A stretch of 24,300 nucleotides of DNA from Actinomycetota bacterium (GCA_016178435.1 JACOTK010000092.1:1-24300); one strand, 5' to 3'. Shown: positions 7,858 through 14,362, numbered from the stretch's first letter. The notes: generated from the letters alone by a model not told the origin. Made by a program: numbers and translations.

Positions 7858-7875
7858 AGTCCCCCCTCGCCCACC
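7858..7875 (+). repeat. Near copy of a tRNA 3'-end-like sequence (candidate att scar)
   Basis: AGT, six C, then TCGCCCACC. The site at 12118-12134 is AGT, five C, then TCGCCCACC, followed by A. The two differ by one C. They lie about 4.26 kb apart in the same orientation and bracket the Fic, HsdR-fragment, toxin-antitoxin and IS remnants. This copy lacks the T-loop sequence seen at the other site. C-rich direct repeats can occur by chance in such DNA, so this is a candidate only. Confidence 0.3.
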
Positions 7876-8078
7876 GCTTCTGGGGTAGCTGCCCCCGGAA
7901 ATGGTCGCACGAACATCGGACCCTGGCTGGGCCGAGCTCGCCGACTGGCACACCCGCACTCGGACCCGGCGCCGACCCACCACGACCAAGGCCGGCGGCC
8001 GGCTCCGATCGGTCAGGGTCGCCCGCCCGCCGGCCGCACCCGCCCCAAGCGCTTCGCCGTCCAGCGCGCGCTACCCAC

Positions 8079-8429
8079 TCAGCACGTTCCGCTCGCCTCG
8101 CCCACGAACCAGCCGCCGGCGAGCTTGGTCACCACGACGTCCACACCACCATCGTCGGTCTGATACACGACGAGGCTGGGCTGGGTCCCCACGACCGTCA
8201 GATCGTCGACTGCGAGACCCTCGGCGGCAGACCCCGTCGCCCCCGTGGCAAGGAACTTCTCGAGAGCCTCGTCGGCACTCTGCGGACCGCCCGGTCCGGC
8301 GGTGCGGTCGTAGCTGGTGATGCGCCTCGTGCAGCCGTCGTCGTCGGTGAACTGCAGGACGCCGAAGGTCACCGCCGCGCCCAGGACCACACTCGCCAGG
8401 GCGATCACACGGAAGCGCCGTGACCTCAT
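8079..8429 (-). CDS. Small membrane-anchored or secreted protein, unknown function
   Basis: 116 residues from ATG 8429. A basic start (MRSRRFR) is followed by one hydrophobic segment (about 8-27) and then a soluble domain with regular alternating composition (SADEALEKFLATG, LTVVGTQPSLVVYQTDDGGVDVVVTKLAGGWFVG) ending in Cys. Cys33 and the terminal Cys116 could form a disulfide outside the membrane. Composition is unlike the Arg/Pro-rich shadow frames, supporting a real gene. No family recognised. It lies 54 bases downstream of the DUF2007-like gene on the same strand and may be cotranscribed with it. Confidence 0.72.
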   Translation of the reverse strand: MRSRRFRVIALASVVLGAAVTFGVLQFTDDDGCTRRITSYDRTAGPGGPQSADEALEKFLATGATGSAAEGLAVDDLTVVGTQPSLVVYQTDDGGVDVVVTKLAGGWFVGEASGTC

Positions 8430-8483
8430 CGGGTAACCGTGGCCGGTGACGCCTGCCGGCGCTGCGCCGTCCCCCGTGCTCGT

Positions 8484-9104
8484 TCAGTCCTCAAGGACGT
8501 CCACGCACTTCCGGCGGACCACGGGCGTGTGCACTTCCGCTCGGGCGACGAGGACCAACCCGATCAGCAGCGGGATGACGTTGAGCCATATGGCGGCGAA
8601 CGTCGGTGCGGTGAACGCAGCGACGACGAGCAGTGCACCGGCGAGCCGGGGTCTCCTCACAACGGTGAATCCCGCAGCCACCGATGCGGCTGCCGCCACG
8701 ATCGCCGCAAGCGTCACCACCCACACGGCATCGCTGTTCACGTCCGGGAGTGCGACCACGGCCATGCCGATCGCGAAGGCCGCCCACACTGGACCGAGGA
8801 CACGCACCACCCGCACAAGCTTCGCCACCGTTCGCCTGCTCCAGGACGCGTCTTGCTCGGAGAGCACGTCTCGAACCGCATCGAGGTCCTCTGACCGGAC
8901 GAGCATGCGCTGCTCGACACCAGGCGTGTGCGGATGCGCACCCATCTCCGAGGTGAGGAGCTCGACCCGAAGACCTCTGGCGGCGCACGCGTCGGCGACC
9001 AGGTACGAACGGTGGATGTCCGTGCCCAGGGTGAGCGTCACGAGCCGGCCGGGATCTGCCTCAACGTCGGGGGAGCTGCGCAACCATTTCATCAGTCGAC
9101 CCAT
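8484..9104 (-). CDS. DUF2007-like soluble domain fused to membrane helices
   Basis: 206 residues if started at ATG 9104; a second ATG at 9092 is also possible. The frame is open to 9260, but that extension looks non-coding. Residues about 20-82 (VTLTLGTDIHRSYLVADACAARGL to MLVRSEDLDAVRDVL) resemble the small DUF2007 fold, called a putative signal-transducing domain, in which a short alpha/beta unit ends in a V-x-x-E/D-D-x-x-A-x-x-x-L helix. Four hydrophobic segments follow (about 103-120, 126-147, 154-172, 174-188), and a short basic/acidic tail ends the protein. The role is unknown. It is the first gene of a two-gene minus-strand unit with the small membrane protein. Confidence 0.68.
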   Translation of the reverse strand: MGRLMKWLRSSPDVEADPGRLVTLTLGTDIHRSYLVADACAARGLRVELLTSEMGAHPHTPGVEQRMLVRSEDLDAVRDVLSEQDASWSRRTVAKLVRVVRVLGPVWAAFAIGMAVVALPDVNSDAVWVVTLAAIVAAAASVAAGFTVVRRPRLAGALLVVAAFTAPTFAAIWLNVIPLLIGLVLVARAEVHTPVVRRKCVDVLED

Positions 9105-9268
9105 GGCTGGAGCGTGCTCGTAACCGGCCCTCCACGCAAGGGTCTGCCCGCAACGCCCCGAACATCCACCACCCGCTGCCTCGTCCGTGTCCGTCCGGCG
9201 GTGTGCGCCGGTCGGCCCCGTGCCTGAGATGCGCCAGTTGCAACCCCCCGCCCATCGCACCGATTTGT

Positions 9269-9316
9269 CGAACTCAGGAGGCGCTCACCAACAGCCGTAA
9301 GCACTCGACTGGGGCA
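9269..9316 (+). pseudogene. Histidine kinase N-box scrap
   Basis: The frame through 9275 reads CRTQEALTNSRKHSTGA. QEALTNxxKHS is the N-box of the ATPase domain in NarL-type two-component sensor kinases. Nothing else of a kinase is present on either side; the reading breaks directly into an IstB remnant at 9307. It is too short to be functional and marks a recombination or insertion scar. Confidence is limited by its length. Confidence 0.4.
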
Positions 9317-9551
9317 CCATCTTCGGCGACACCGTCGTGCCGCCGCCGTCCTCGACCGGCTCATGCACAACGCCATCGTGTTCAACATCAAAGGCCCCAG
9401 CCGGCGCCTACGCGAGCACAACGGCCTCGAGATCGCCGCCACAAAGCCCACCGAACGCAGACCCGGCTAACCTCACCAACCGCCGACCAGAACACCGACC
9501 CCATGTCGGTTTTCGATGATCGCCGATGAGGGGTTTCCCTGATCGCTCACA
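9307..9551 (+). mobile_element. istB: IS21-type remnant: frameshifted istB 3' end plus possible IS terminus
   Basis: DWGTIFGDTVV (9307-9339) continues after a two-base shift as AAVLDRLMHNAIVFNIKGPS and REHNGLE, to TAA 9468-9470. This is the C-terminal segment of the IS21 helper ATPase IstB (family pattern WGxxFGDxVVAAAxxDRLxHHAxxxxxKGxSYR). The first roughly 200 residues and the istA transposase are absent, so the element is dead. Beyond the stop, 9494-9510 forms a perfect 6 bp hairpin (ACCGAC/GTCGGT). The stretch 9504-9551 begins TGT and ends ACA with internal GATCGC repeats, which is reminiscent of IS21 ends. The exact end was not confirmed, because the other end is missing. Confidence 0.62.
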
Positions 9552-9555
9552 TGGG

Positions 9556-10722
9556 CTACTCGGGCAGTGGCGACCGTCCGTAGACAGCTTCGAAGATTCT
9601 CGCTGCAAAATAGAAGCGGTTTCGCCGGCGGCCTGTCGACTCCGTCAGGTCACCACGCCCGACCAGCGCGTTGATTGCGGACTGCGCTGTGGGGTAGGAG
9701 ACACCAAGCGTGTCGGACAGCCACGTCGCAGAGATGTACGGCGTGCTGAAGAGCAGTTCCGCTGTGCGCACGACGGTGGTCGTGGCCTTCTCGTCCAGCA
9801 GCTGGTTGCGTAAAGCCGTCTGCAGTTCGACGAGCCGTACGGTCCGTTCCAACGCATCGTCGGCCTGAGAGGCAACGCCGGTCAGGAAGAAGAGCAGCCA
9901 TGGGCCGAGCTCACCGCTTCGGCTGGTGCTCATCAGTAGGTCGTAGTAGTGGTTTCGGTGACGCTCGAAGTAGACGGAGAGGTAGAGGAGCGGCTGAGGG
10001 AGGACCCCACGTTCGGCAAGCACGAGCGGGATCAGCAGCCGGCCGAGACGGCCGTTGCCGTCCAGGAAGGGGTGTATGGCCTCGAACTGATAGTGAGCCA
10101 GCGCGAGCTGGACAAGTAGCGGCATCGAATGGTCATGCAGGAATCGCTCCAGGTCGTCCAGCGCCTCGGACATCGCGTGGACCGGGGGTGGCACGAATGC
10201 TGCGTCGGTCGGCGACGTTCCGCCGATCCAGTTCTGGCTGCGACGAAACTCGCCCGGCGTCGCGTATCCACCTCGCACGCCGCTCATCAGTCGCTCGTGC
10301 GCCTCGCGGAGGAGACGAAGGCTGAGTGGGAAGCCTTCGCTCAGGCGCAGGATCCCGTGATCAAGCGCCGTGACGTAGTTCCGAACCTCGCGGACATCGT
10401 CGTGCAACTCGCCGACGCCCTCCTCGTCGCCCGCCTCGAAGCGCAGGAGATGAGCAACGTCGGACTGTGTGCCCTCGATCCGCGAGCTGAGCACCGCCTC
10501 CAGGCGAACGTAGGGAGCAATGAGAAGGTGTGGGTTCGGAAGGAGCCTGCCAACTCCGCTCAATCGATGCAGTGCCCCGGTTGCTTCGTCGAGGATGCGC
10601 ACGATCTCGTCCGTGTACTCAATACGACGAGGAAGCGGGGATGGGAAGAACGCCCAGTAGTCGCCACTCGGCACCCGGCGCACCTGGCCACGCTCATTTG
10701 CTGGAAACTCCTCGGGCCTCAC
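9556..10722 (-). CDS. Fic domain protein, class II, with C-terminal winged helix
   Basis: 388 residues from GTG 10722. Fic enzymes transfer AMP (or another phosphate-linked group) from a nucleotide to a protein hydroxyl. The catalytic motif HPFLDGNGRLGR (217-228) is complete. The inhibitory helix SSRIEG (79-84) matches the (S/T)xxxE(G/N) motif and lies before the Fic core, which makes this a class II, self-inhibited Fic. The N-terminal Fic_N region (about 25-125) and a C-terminal DNA-binding-like winged helix (about 305-375: VVRTAELLFSTPYISATWLSDTLGVSYPTAQSAINAL) complete the usual architecture and length. No antitoxin gene is adjacent, as expected when inhibition is internal. A minus-strand promoter sits so close that the message may begin at the GTG itself. 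Targets are unknown. It neighbours an HsdR fragment and a toxin-antitoxin pair. Confidence 0.93.
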   Translation of the reverse strand: MRPEEFPANERGQVRRVPSGDYWAFFPSPLPRRIEYTDEIVRILDEATGALHRLSGVGRLLPNPHLLIAPYVRLEAVLSSRIEGTQSDVAHLLRFEAGDEEGVGELHDDVREVRNYVTALDHGILRLSEGFPLSLRLLREAHERLMSGVRGGYATPGEFRRSQNWIGGTSPTDAAFVPPPVHAMSEALDDLERFLHDHSMPLLVQLALAHYQFEAIHPFLDGNGRLGRLLIPLVLAERGVLPQPLLYLSVYFERHRNHYYDLLMSTSRSGELGPWLLFFLTGVASQADDALERTVRLVELQTALRNQLLDEKATTTVVRTAELLFSTPYISATWLSDTLGVSYPTAQSAINALVGRGDLTESTGRRRNRFYFAARIFEAVYGRSPLPE

Positions 10723-10757
10723 CCTCGCAGTATGGATCCCGCAGGCGACGCTGTCAA
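10723..10757 (-). promoter_or_regulatory. Promoter for the Fic gene, probably leaderless
   Basis: On the minus strand a perfect -35 TTGACA (10752-10757) is followed after exactly 17 bases by CATACT (10729-10734), a good -10 box. The predicted start point, six to seven bases on, falls at about 10722-10723, the first base of the GTG start codon. No Shine-Dalgarno site exists in this arrangement. Leaderless messages are common in actinobacteria. Confidence 0.65.
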
Positions 10758-10820
10758 AGAAGAACGGGTATAACTTTAATAAGATGAGAGCCTATTCAAG
10801 CCAACCCTCATTGCCCGTTG

Positions 10821-10856
10821 CCTTGTTCAAGGTACGGGCATCTTGCTTGAACAAGG
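10821..10856. repeat. 11 bp perfect inverted repeat upstream of the HsdR fragment
   Basis: CCTTGTTCAAG (10821-10831) and CTTGAACAAGG (10846-10856) are exact reverse complements separated by 14 bases. The site lies 39 bases before the probable ATG 10896 and in the divergent region shared with the Fic promoter. No T-run follows, so an operator is more likely than a terminator. Each arm is itself nearly palindromic, as expected for two dimeric binding sites. An AT-rich stretch at 10770-10782 (TATAACTTTAATA) nearby may be part of a rightward promoter. Confidence 0.55.
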
Positions 10857-10895
10857 TTGACTACTGTGAAAACGTTCCTCACAAGGACGGTGAAC

Positions 10896-11177
10896 ATGGT
10901 GGGGTCGAAGTACGGGGAGGATGCGCTCGTTGAGCAACCCACCATGAGCCTGCTCGCCGAACTCGGCTGGGACACCCTCTCCGGCTTCGACGAGCACCCC
11001 AGCAGTGGCGGGCCGATCGGCCGGGGCAGCTTCACCGAAGCAATCCTCGAGGAGCGGCTCCGCCGCTCGATGCGAGTAGTGAACTCAGGCTGTAGCGACT
11101 CGGCAATCGATCGGGCTGTGGAGGCGCTGGCTCGCGACCTTTCGGATTTCGGTTTCAATCGGAAAGTTTCTGTCTAG
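10896..11177 (+). pseudogene. hsdR: N-terminal fragment of type I restriction subunit HsdR
   Basis: 93 residues from ATG 10896, chosen because AAGGACGG lies a few bases upstream; TTG 10857 and GTG 10866 are in-frame alternatives. The sequence DALVEQPTMSLLAELGWDTLSGFDE (about 8-32), IGRGSFTEAILEERLRRSM and SAIDRAVEALARDLS matches the first 80 or so residues of HsdR, the motor/nuclease subunit of type I restriction systems. HsdR is normally around 1000 residues, so the nuclease motif and the helicase are gone. The last nine residues (GFNRKVSV) do not fit the family, placing the break at about 11145. No hsdM or hsdS is present. It is probably non-functional, although the good ribosome site and the operator-like repeat upstream would still drive its translation. 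Confidence 0.78.
11139..11166. promoter_or_regulatory. Candidate autoregulatory operator of the toxin-antitoxin pair
   Basis: CTTTCGGAT (11139-11147) and ATCGGAAAG (11158-11166) form an inverted repeat with 8 of 9 matches and a 10-base spacer. Its right end is 20 bases before the antitoxin ATG. The antitoxin has a helix-turn-helix, and such proteins usually repress their own promoter through this kind of site. The local sequence is lower in GC than its flanks. Confidence 0.35.
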
Positions 11178-11186
11178 CGTAGGTGC

Positions 11187-11666
11187 ATGTCGCTCGCGGA
11201 AGTCGTGGATGACCTCATCACCCTTCAGCAGCTCGCGGACCATGAGGACGATCCCGACCGCCGACGCTCGCTGGACGCAGTCCGAGACCGGCTGGCAGCT
11301 CGCGATGGCGGGGTGAAGGTCTCCGATTCGGCTCGGGTGCTTGGGTTCTCACAGCCGACGATTCGTTCGTGGATCGAGGCCGGAGTCCTCGATGCTGTAC
11401 CGGGTGTCACGCCCGTCCGAGTTGATGTGGGCTCGCTGGCCACGGTGAAACATGCGGTCGATCTCCTGCGCGAACACGCCGACGACCGACGGCTTCTTGC
11501 TGACGTGATGCGGCTGCTACGTGACCGAGCGGCGCTCGAAGTCGAAGGCGTGCGCGAGGGCTTCGACGACCTCGCCGCTGGACGTGTGGTTCCGCTCACC
11601 GACGACCTGCTCGAAGAGATCGCCGCGACCAAGGGGAAGAAGCGATCGCGGTCGAAGTCGAGCTGA
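11187..11666 (+). CDS. HTH antitoxin-like protein
   Basis: 159 residues from ATG 11187. The N-terminal part is helical and acidic, followed by a MerR-like helix-turn-helix (about 43-70: VKVSDSARVLGFSQPTIRSWIEAGVLDAV). A charged helical region (90-130) follows, then a C-terminal segment DDLAAGRVVPLTDDLLEEIAATKGKKRSRSKSS of the sort that wraps a toxin. A small basic toxin-like frame begins at or before its stop, which is the classical antitoxin-first order. It presumably neutralises that toxin and represses the operon. The exact family was not identified. The gene starts nine bases after the HsdR fragment, so island genes are packed closely. Confidence 0.72.
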   Translation: MSLAEVVDDLITLQQLADHEDDPDRRRSLDAVRDRLAARDGGVKVSDSARVLGFSQPTIRSWIEAGVLDAVPGVTPVRVDVGSLATVKHAVDLLREHADDRRLLADVMRLLRDRAALEVEGVREGFDDLAAGRVVPLTDDLLEEIAATKGKKRSRSKSS

Positions 11667-11758
11667 CAGCGACGGCGACACGGCAAGTCTTTGCTCTCCG
11701 AGGTCGCCGCCGTGAGGCCGCTGGTACAGCGCTCACAGAACTCCGATCAAGTGGCTGC

Positions 11759-12076
11759 GTGGCTGCGGGCTATCGCCTCGCCGGCGACGTGCTCGACCAC
11801 GTTTGCTGCCGACAGATGTATGGCCCCGATCGCCTGCCGGCCGTCTGGCCGGCGACTGATCACGCTGTGGTGATCGCAGTGGGTCGCCACGACGAATCGG
11901 CCGAAGACGTCTACACCGCTTTGCTCGACGCACTCGATCGGGACGTTCCCACCGATGAGCGCGAGAAGCCTCCGTGCTGTGACGACGAGGGCCTACCTCC
12001 TGCTGACGAGGAGATCGCGACAAGCATCAGCGAGGCCATCGAACACCGCACCCGAGAGCGGCGGCGAGCCCGCTGA
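11759..12076 (+). CDS. RelE/ParE-like toxin, start codon uncertain
   Basis: 105 residues if begun at GTG 11759. The same frame reads convincingly upstream to about 11645 (AVEVELTATATRQVFALRGRRREAAGTALTELRSSGC), as a RelE/ParE-type toxin N-terminus should, but there is no ATG, GTG or TTG before 11759. At 11645, where a start is expected, the codon is ATC. Further features are GYRLAGDVLDHVCCRQMYGPDR, HAVVIAVGRHDESAEDVYTALLDAL and a KPPCCDD motif near the C-terminus. Full length from 11645 would be about 143 residues, in which case it overlaps the antitoxin end. Either the toxin uses a rare start, or it has lost its start and only a shortened, probably harmless form is made. Assignment to the RelE/ParE superfamily is by general pattern only. 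Confidence 0.55.
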   Translation: MAAGYRLAGDVLDHVCCRQMYGPDRLPAVWPATDHAVVIAVGRHDESAEDVYTALLDALDRDVPTDEREKPPCCDDEGLPPADEEIATSISEAIEHRTRERRRAR

Positions 12077-12190
12077 CTTCTACCGAAACTTCTACCGGAC
12101 GGGTTGAAATCCGTTCAAGTCCCCCTCGCCCACCAGGTTCGTGCTGGTCAGACGGGGTCTGTTGGGCCGTCGGGAGGCCGTCTTCTACCG
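12076..12190 (+). repeat. Three copies of CTTCTACCG around the tRNA-like site
   Basis: CTTCTACCG occurs at 12077-12085, 12089-12097 and 12182-12190. The first two copies extend to ACTTCTACCG and are spaced by 12 bases, about one helical turn. They flank the tRNA-like 3' end at 12114-12135. Such spaced short repeats would suit arm-type integrase or excisionase sites, but no integrase gene is present to support this. Confidence 0.4.
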
Positions 12191-12463
12191 GAGCACATTG
12201 TGAACTGGCGCGAGCGGCGCGCAGCGTGTTCGTCCTGGCTTCACTCAGGGCGTATCCACTTTGGATCGACTGCGCGCCCGGGTGCCACCGGAAGATGGCG
12301 GGCGCACAGTCCGTCGGGGGCACAGGCAGATGGCCTGCGGGTGCCGAGTCTTTTAGGCGACTTGCCTCTATTGTCCTGTCCGACCTCGACGGGGAGCACA
12401 CGACATGGGTCAAGCAATCGAACAACCGAGAGTCCCCGGCCCTGCGCGTGTCCAGGTCAGACC
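12077..12463. other. 387-base non-coding stretch between toxin and dedA
   Basis: Apart from the tRNA-like end and the CTTCTACCG repeats, I see no gene or clear promoter here. The dedA frame stays open through most of it, but the translated sequence is Ser/Arg/Gly-rich with no family character. It presumably contains the promoter of the dedA operon. A lower-GC patch at about 12348-12380 (TCTTTTAGGCG, CTCTATTGTCC) is the best place to look. Confidence 0.45.
12114..12135 (+). repeat. tRNA 3'-end-like sequence without a tRNA (candidate attachment site)
   Basis: TTCAAGT, CCCCC, CTCGCCC (sharing one C), A, CCA reads as the T-loop, T-stem 3' strand, acceptor 3' strand, discriminator base and CCA of a tRNA. 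Upstream there is no matching 5' acceptor (GGGCGAG), D-arm or anticodon arm at the right distance, and the five bases before the loop do not pair with the C-run. Integrases of genomic islands commonly use tRNA 3' ends as attachment sites and leave such copies at the far end of the island. A near copy lies at 7858-7875. Confidence 0.5.
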
Positions 12464-13081
12464 GTGATTGCATTCAGCCTCGCCCCCGCATATCTGATCC
12501 AGACCTTTGGACTGATCGGTATCGCCGCCATCATCTTTGCCGAGTCGGGCCTGTTCATCGGCTTCTTTCTCCCCGGCGATTCGCTGCTCTTCATGGCCGG
12601 GGCCATCGCTGCTGGAGTCTTTGCATCGCTCTCGGTCAGCCTCTCGCTATGGGTACTCCTCCCGACGGTCGCGGTAGCCGCCATCGCGGGCGACCAGGTG
12701 GGCTACGGGTTCGGGAACCGAGTCGGACCGGCGCCCTTCAACCGACCGAACTCTCGATGGTTCCACCAGGAACATCTCCAACGCGCTCAAGTGTTCTTTG
12801 ACGAGCACGGCCCAAAGGCCCTCGTGCTCGCCCGATTCGTGCCGATCGTACGCACCTTCACCCCCATCGTCGCGGGTGCCTCACGCATGAGCTACCGTTC
12901 CTTCGTCACGTACAACGTGATCGGTGGGGCCGTCTGGAGCCTTGGGGTCGTGCTTCTCGGGTATTTTTTCGGCCAGGTCAGCCTGGTTCGTGATCACATC
13001 GAGATTGCCCTGATGGGCGTCGTCGCCGTCTCGTTGATCCCGATCGGTGTCGAGATGGCCAAGTCACGTCGCAAGGCGTAG
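12464..13081 (+). CDS. DedA family membrane protein
   Basis: 205 residues from GTG 12464. The frame is open to 12104, but homology begins only here: APAYLIQTFGLIGIAAIIFAESGL. DedA proteins are polytopic transporters implicated in lipid-carrier or phospholipid recycling and membrane homeostasis. Signature segments are FAESGLFIGFFLPGDSLLFMAG (25-46), GDQVGYGFGNRVG (76-88) and FFDEHGPKALVLARFVPIVRTFTPIVAG (111-138), with the conserved Arg-containing RFxPxxR and a re-entrant loop pattern. The C-terminus has helices at about 145-170 and 180-197. Length is normal. It is the first gene of a plus-strand operon; the metallophosphatase starts three bases after its stop, which points to a joint role in the envelope. 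Confidence 0.93.
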   Translation: MIAFSLAPAYLIQTFGLIGIAAIIFAESGLFIGFFLPGDSLLFMAGAIAAGVFASLSVSLSLWVLLPTVAVAAIAGDQVGYGFGNRVGPAPFNRPNSRWFHQEHLQRAQVFFDEHGPKALVLARFVPIVRTFTPIVAGASRMSYRSFVTYNVIGGAVWSLGVVLLGYFFGQVSLVRDHIEIALMGVVAVSLIPIGVEMAKSRRKA

Positions 13082-13084
13082 CCG

Positions 13085-14362
13085 GTGGCGACCACCGAGA
13101 ACCGTGCCGTGCCGCTCGACCCGGAGGTGCCGTCGGGCGTTGTTCGCGCTCCTCAATTGTCCGTTCCTGATCGTGTCGAGGTCCACCTTCTGCAAGGGTC
13201 CAAGGTGTTGATCTGCAGCGACCTCCACCTGGGTCCGAAAGCCGGCAAGGCATCCAGGCTCATGATCGACGAGATCGTCGAAAGGCTGGCAGGCTGGTCC
13301 GAACCGGGAGCGGTCGTCCTGAACGGCGACTGCTTCGCCCTTCTTGGGGTGGACCCGCCCTCGGTAGGCGCCGTGCTCGACGCCCATCCCCAGATGGAGC
13401 GTGTACTCACCGACTATGCAGCGGGCACCGACCGGCACGTTGTGGTGACCCTCGGCACCCACGACGCCCAGATTGCCTGGAGCCCTGATGCGTTGGCCAC
13501 CATCGAGGCTCGCCTGAGCGCCGTGGTCGCGGTCGTCGTCGACCTGGTGTTCGAAACGGATCGAGGAGTCCAGGTTGTCCGGGTCGAGCACGGTCACCAG
13601 TTCGACCCGGCGCAGACGACGCACGATCAACCCGACCACCGTAAGGCATCCATTGGTCAATACCTCGTAGAGGACGTCTTTCCCGGCCTGGCTCGCCAAT
13701 CATTTCTCGCGGACGTCGGGGCTCTGTCCGACCCCGCTCAACTGCCGCGGTTCCTGGGCTCGCGGGTGGTTTACCGGGGGCTGATTCGCCATGCCTGGTG
13801 GGTCGCCGTCCCGTTCCTTGCCATGTTGCTCATTCGCACGCCCATTCTCGTCGGTGGGCTTGCCGATGGAAGCGTTCGAAAGTTGGACCGTTGGCTGCTG
13901 GTCGGTGGGGTGGGCATCACGGTCGATCTCGTGGTGCTGATCGTGCTCGGGCTGCTCATCGGTCGCCGAGTGTTCCAAACCGTGGCAGCGAGTCACATCG
14001 GCCTACGTGAGACACACCGTAACGAAGTTCCCCGGGCCGCTGCCGAAGCGCTCTGTGGCGAAGGCTTCGCCGGATTCGTCACCGGTCACTCACACCAACC
14101 CGAGCTGACCTCGCTGCCCAAGGGCTTCTATGCGAACACCGGCTGTGGGACCGAGGTAGTCGAACCACGCGCCGGAAGACTCGGACTTCCACCGGCCTTC
14201 GTCGTTCAACCACGCCGGTTGTCGTCAGCACGCTCCCGATGGGCTCGAGCTGGCCTGTGGACCATACGGTCTTCCGCTCGGCCGCACGTCGTGATCAGCA
14301 TCGCAAGACGGCGGCGGCTCTCGTCCTCGTGGTCGCGGCAATCGGTGTCCTGTCCGCGGTGA
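13085..14362 (+). CDS. Membrane-associated calcineurin-like metallophosphatase
   Basis: 425 residues from GTG 13085. The binuclear metal motifs are present in order: SDLHLG (D46, H48), NGDCF (D82), GTHD (125-128, replacing the common GNHD), VEHGHQFD (168-174, His170 or His171) and TGHSHQPE (333-340). Two hydrophobic segments (about 238-260 and 270-293) interrupt the catalytic fold before the last motif, so the enzyme is membrane-bound. Position between dedA and a DUF2156 gene suggests that it acts on a lipid-linked phosphate or pyrophosphate, which is inference. The last 40 or so residues are Arg/Ser-rich and are read from DNA that also encodes the start of the next gene; recognisable family sequence ends at about residue 378. 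The Thr in GTHD replaces an Asn that normally binds metal, so activity may be altered. Confidence 0.85.
   Translation: MATTENRAVPLDPEVPSGVVRAPQLSVPDRVEVHLLQGSKVLICSDLHLGPKAGKASRLMIDEIVERLAGWSEPGAVVLNGDCFALLGVDPPSVGAVLDAHPQMERVLTDYAAGTDRHVVVTLGTHDAQIAWSPDALATIEARLSAVVAVVVDLVFETDRGVQVVRVEHGHQFDPAQTTHDQPDHRKASIGQYLVEDVFPGLARQSFLADVGALSDPAQLPRFLGSRVVYRGLIRHAWWVAVPFLAMLLIRTPILVGGLADGSVRKLDRWLLVGGVGITVDLVVLIVLGLLIGRRVFQTVAASHIGLRETHRNEVPRAAAEALCGEGFAGFVTGHSHQPELTSLPKGFYANTGCGTEVVEPRAGRLGLPPAFVVQPRRLSSARSRWARAGLWTIRSSARPHVVISIARRRRLSSSWSRQSVSCPR

Larger units (their letters stand above)
7269..8078. other. About 810 bases without an intact gene; decayed sequence
   Basis: No frame on either strand looks like an intact protein gene here; the long frames are Arg/Pro/Ser-rich shadows of high-GC DNA. 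Two items stand out. A possible methyltransferase N-terminal stub lies at 7513-7610, and a C-rich sequence at 7858-7875 matches the tRNA-like 3' end at 12118-12135. A short hairpin, GGGG-TAGCTG-CCCC, follows at about 7881-7894. The remainder (about 7620-7850) is lower in GC than its surroundings, which fits old insertion scars. Confidence 0.5.

Noticed and set aside
7471..7989. Minus-strand frame of about 170 residues
   Set aside because: No domain, no ribosome site, and composition like random high-GC DNA; it also runs across the tRNA-like repeat.
9494..9551. CRISPR or other short repeat array
   Set aside because: Only one small hairpin and short GATCGC repeats are seen, without regular spacing; an IS end fits better.
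10821..10856. Rho-independent terminator
   Set aside because: The stem is good, but there is no following T-run on either strand, and it sits between divergent gene starts.
12060..12135. Complete tRNA gene ending at 12135
   Set aside because: The 3' end is convincing, but the 5' acceptor, D-arm and anticodon arm cannot be folded from the preceding 76 bases.
12104..12463. Upstream extension of dedA
   Set aside because: It translates to low-complexity Ser/Gly/Arg sequence and starts within the tRNA-like site; DedA homology begins only at 12464.
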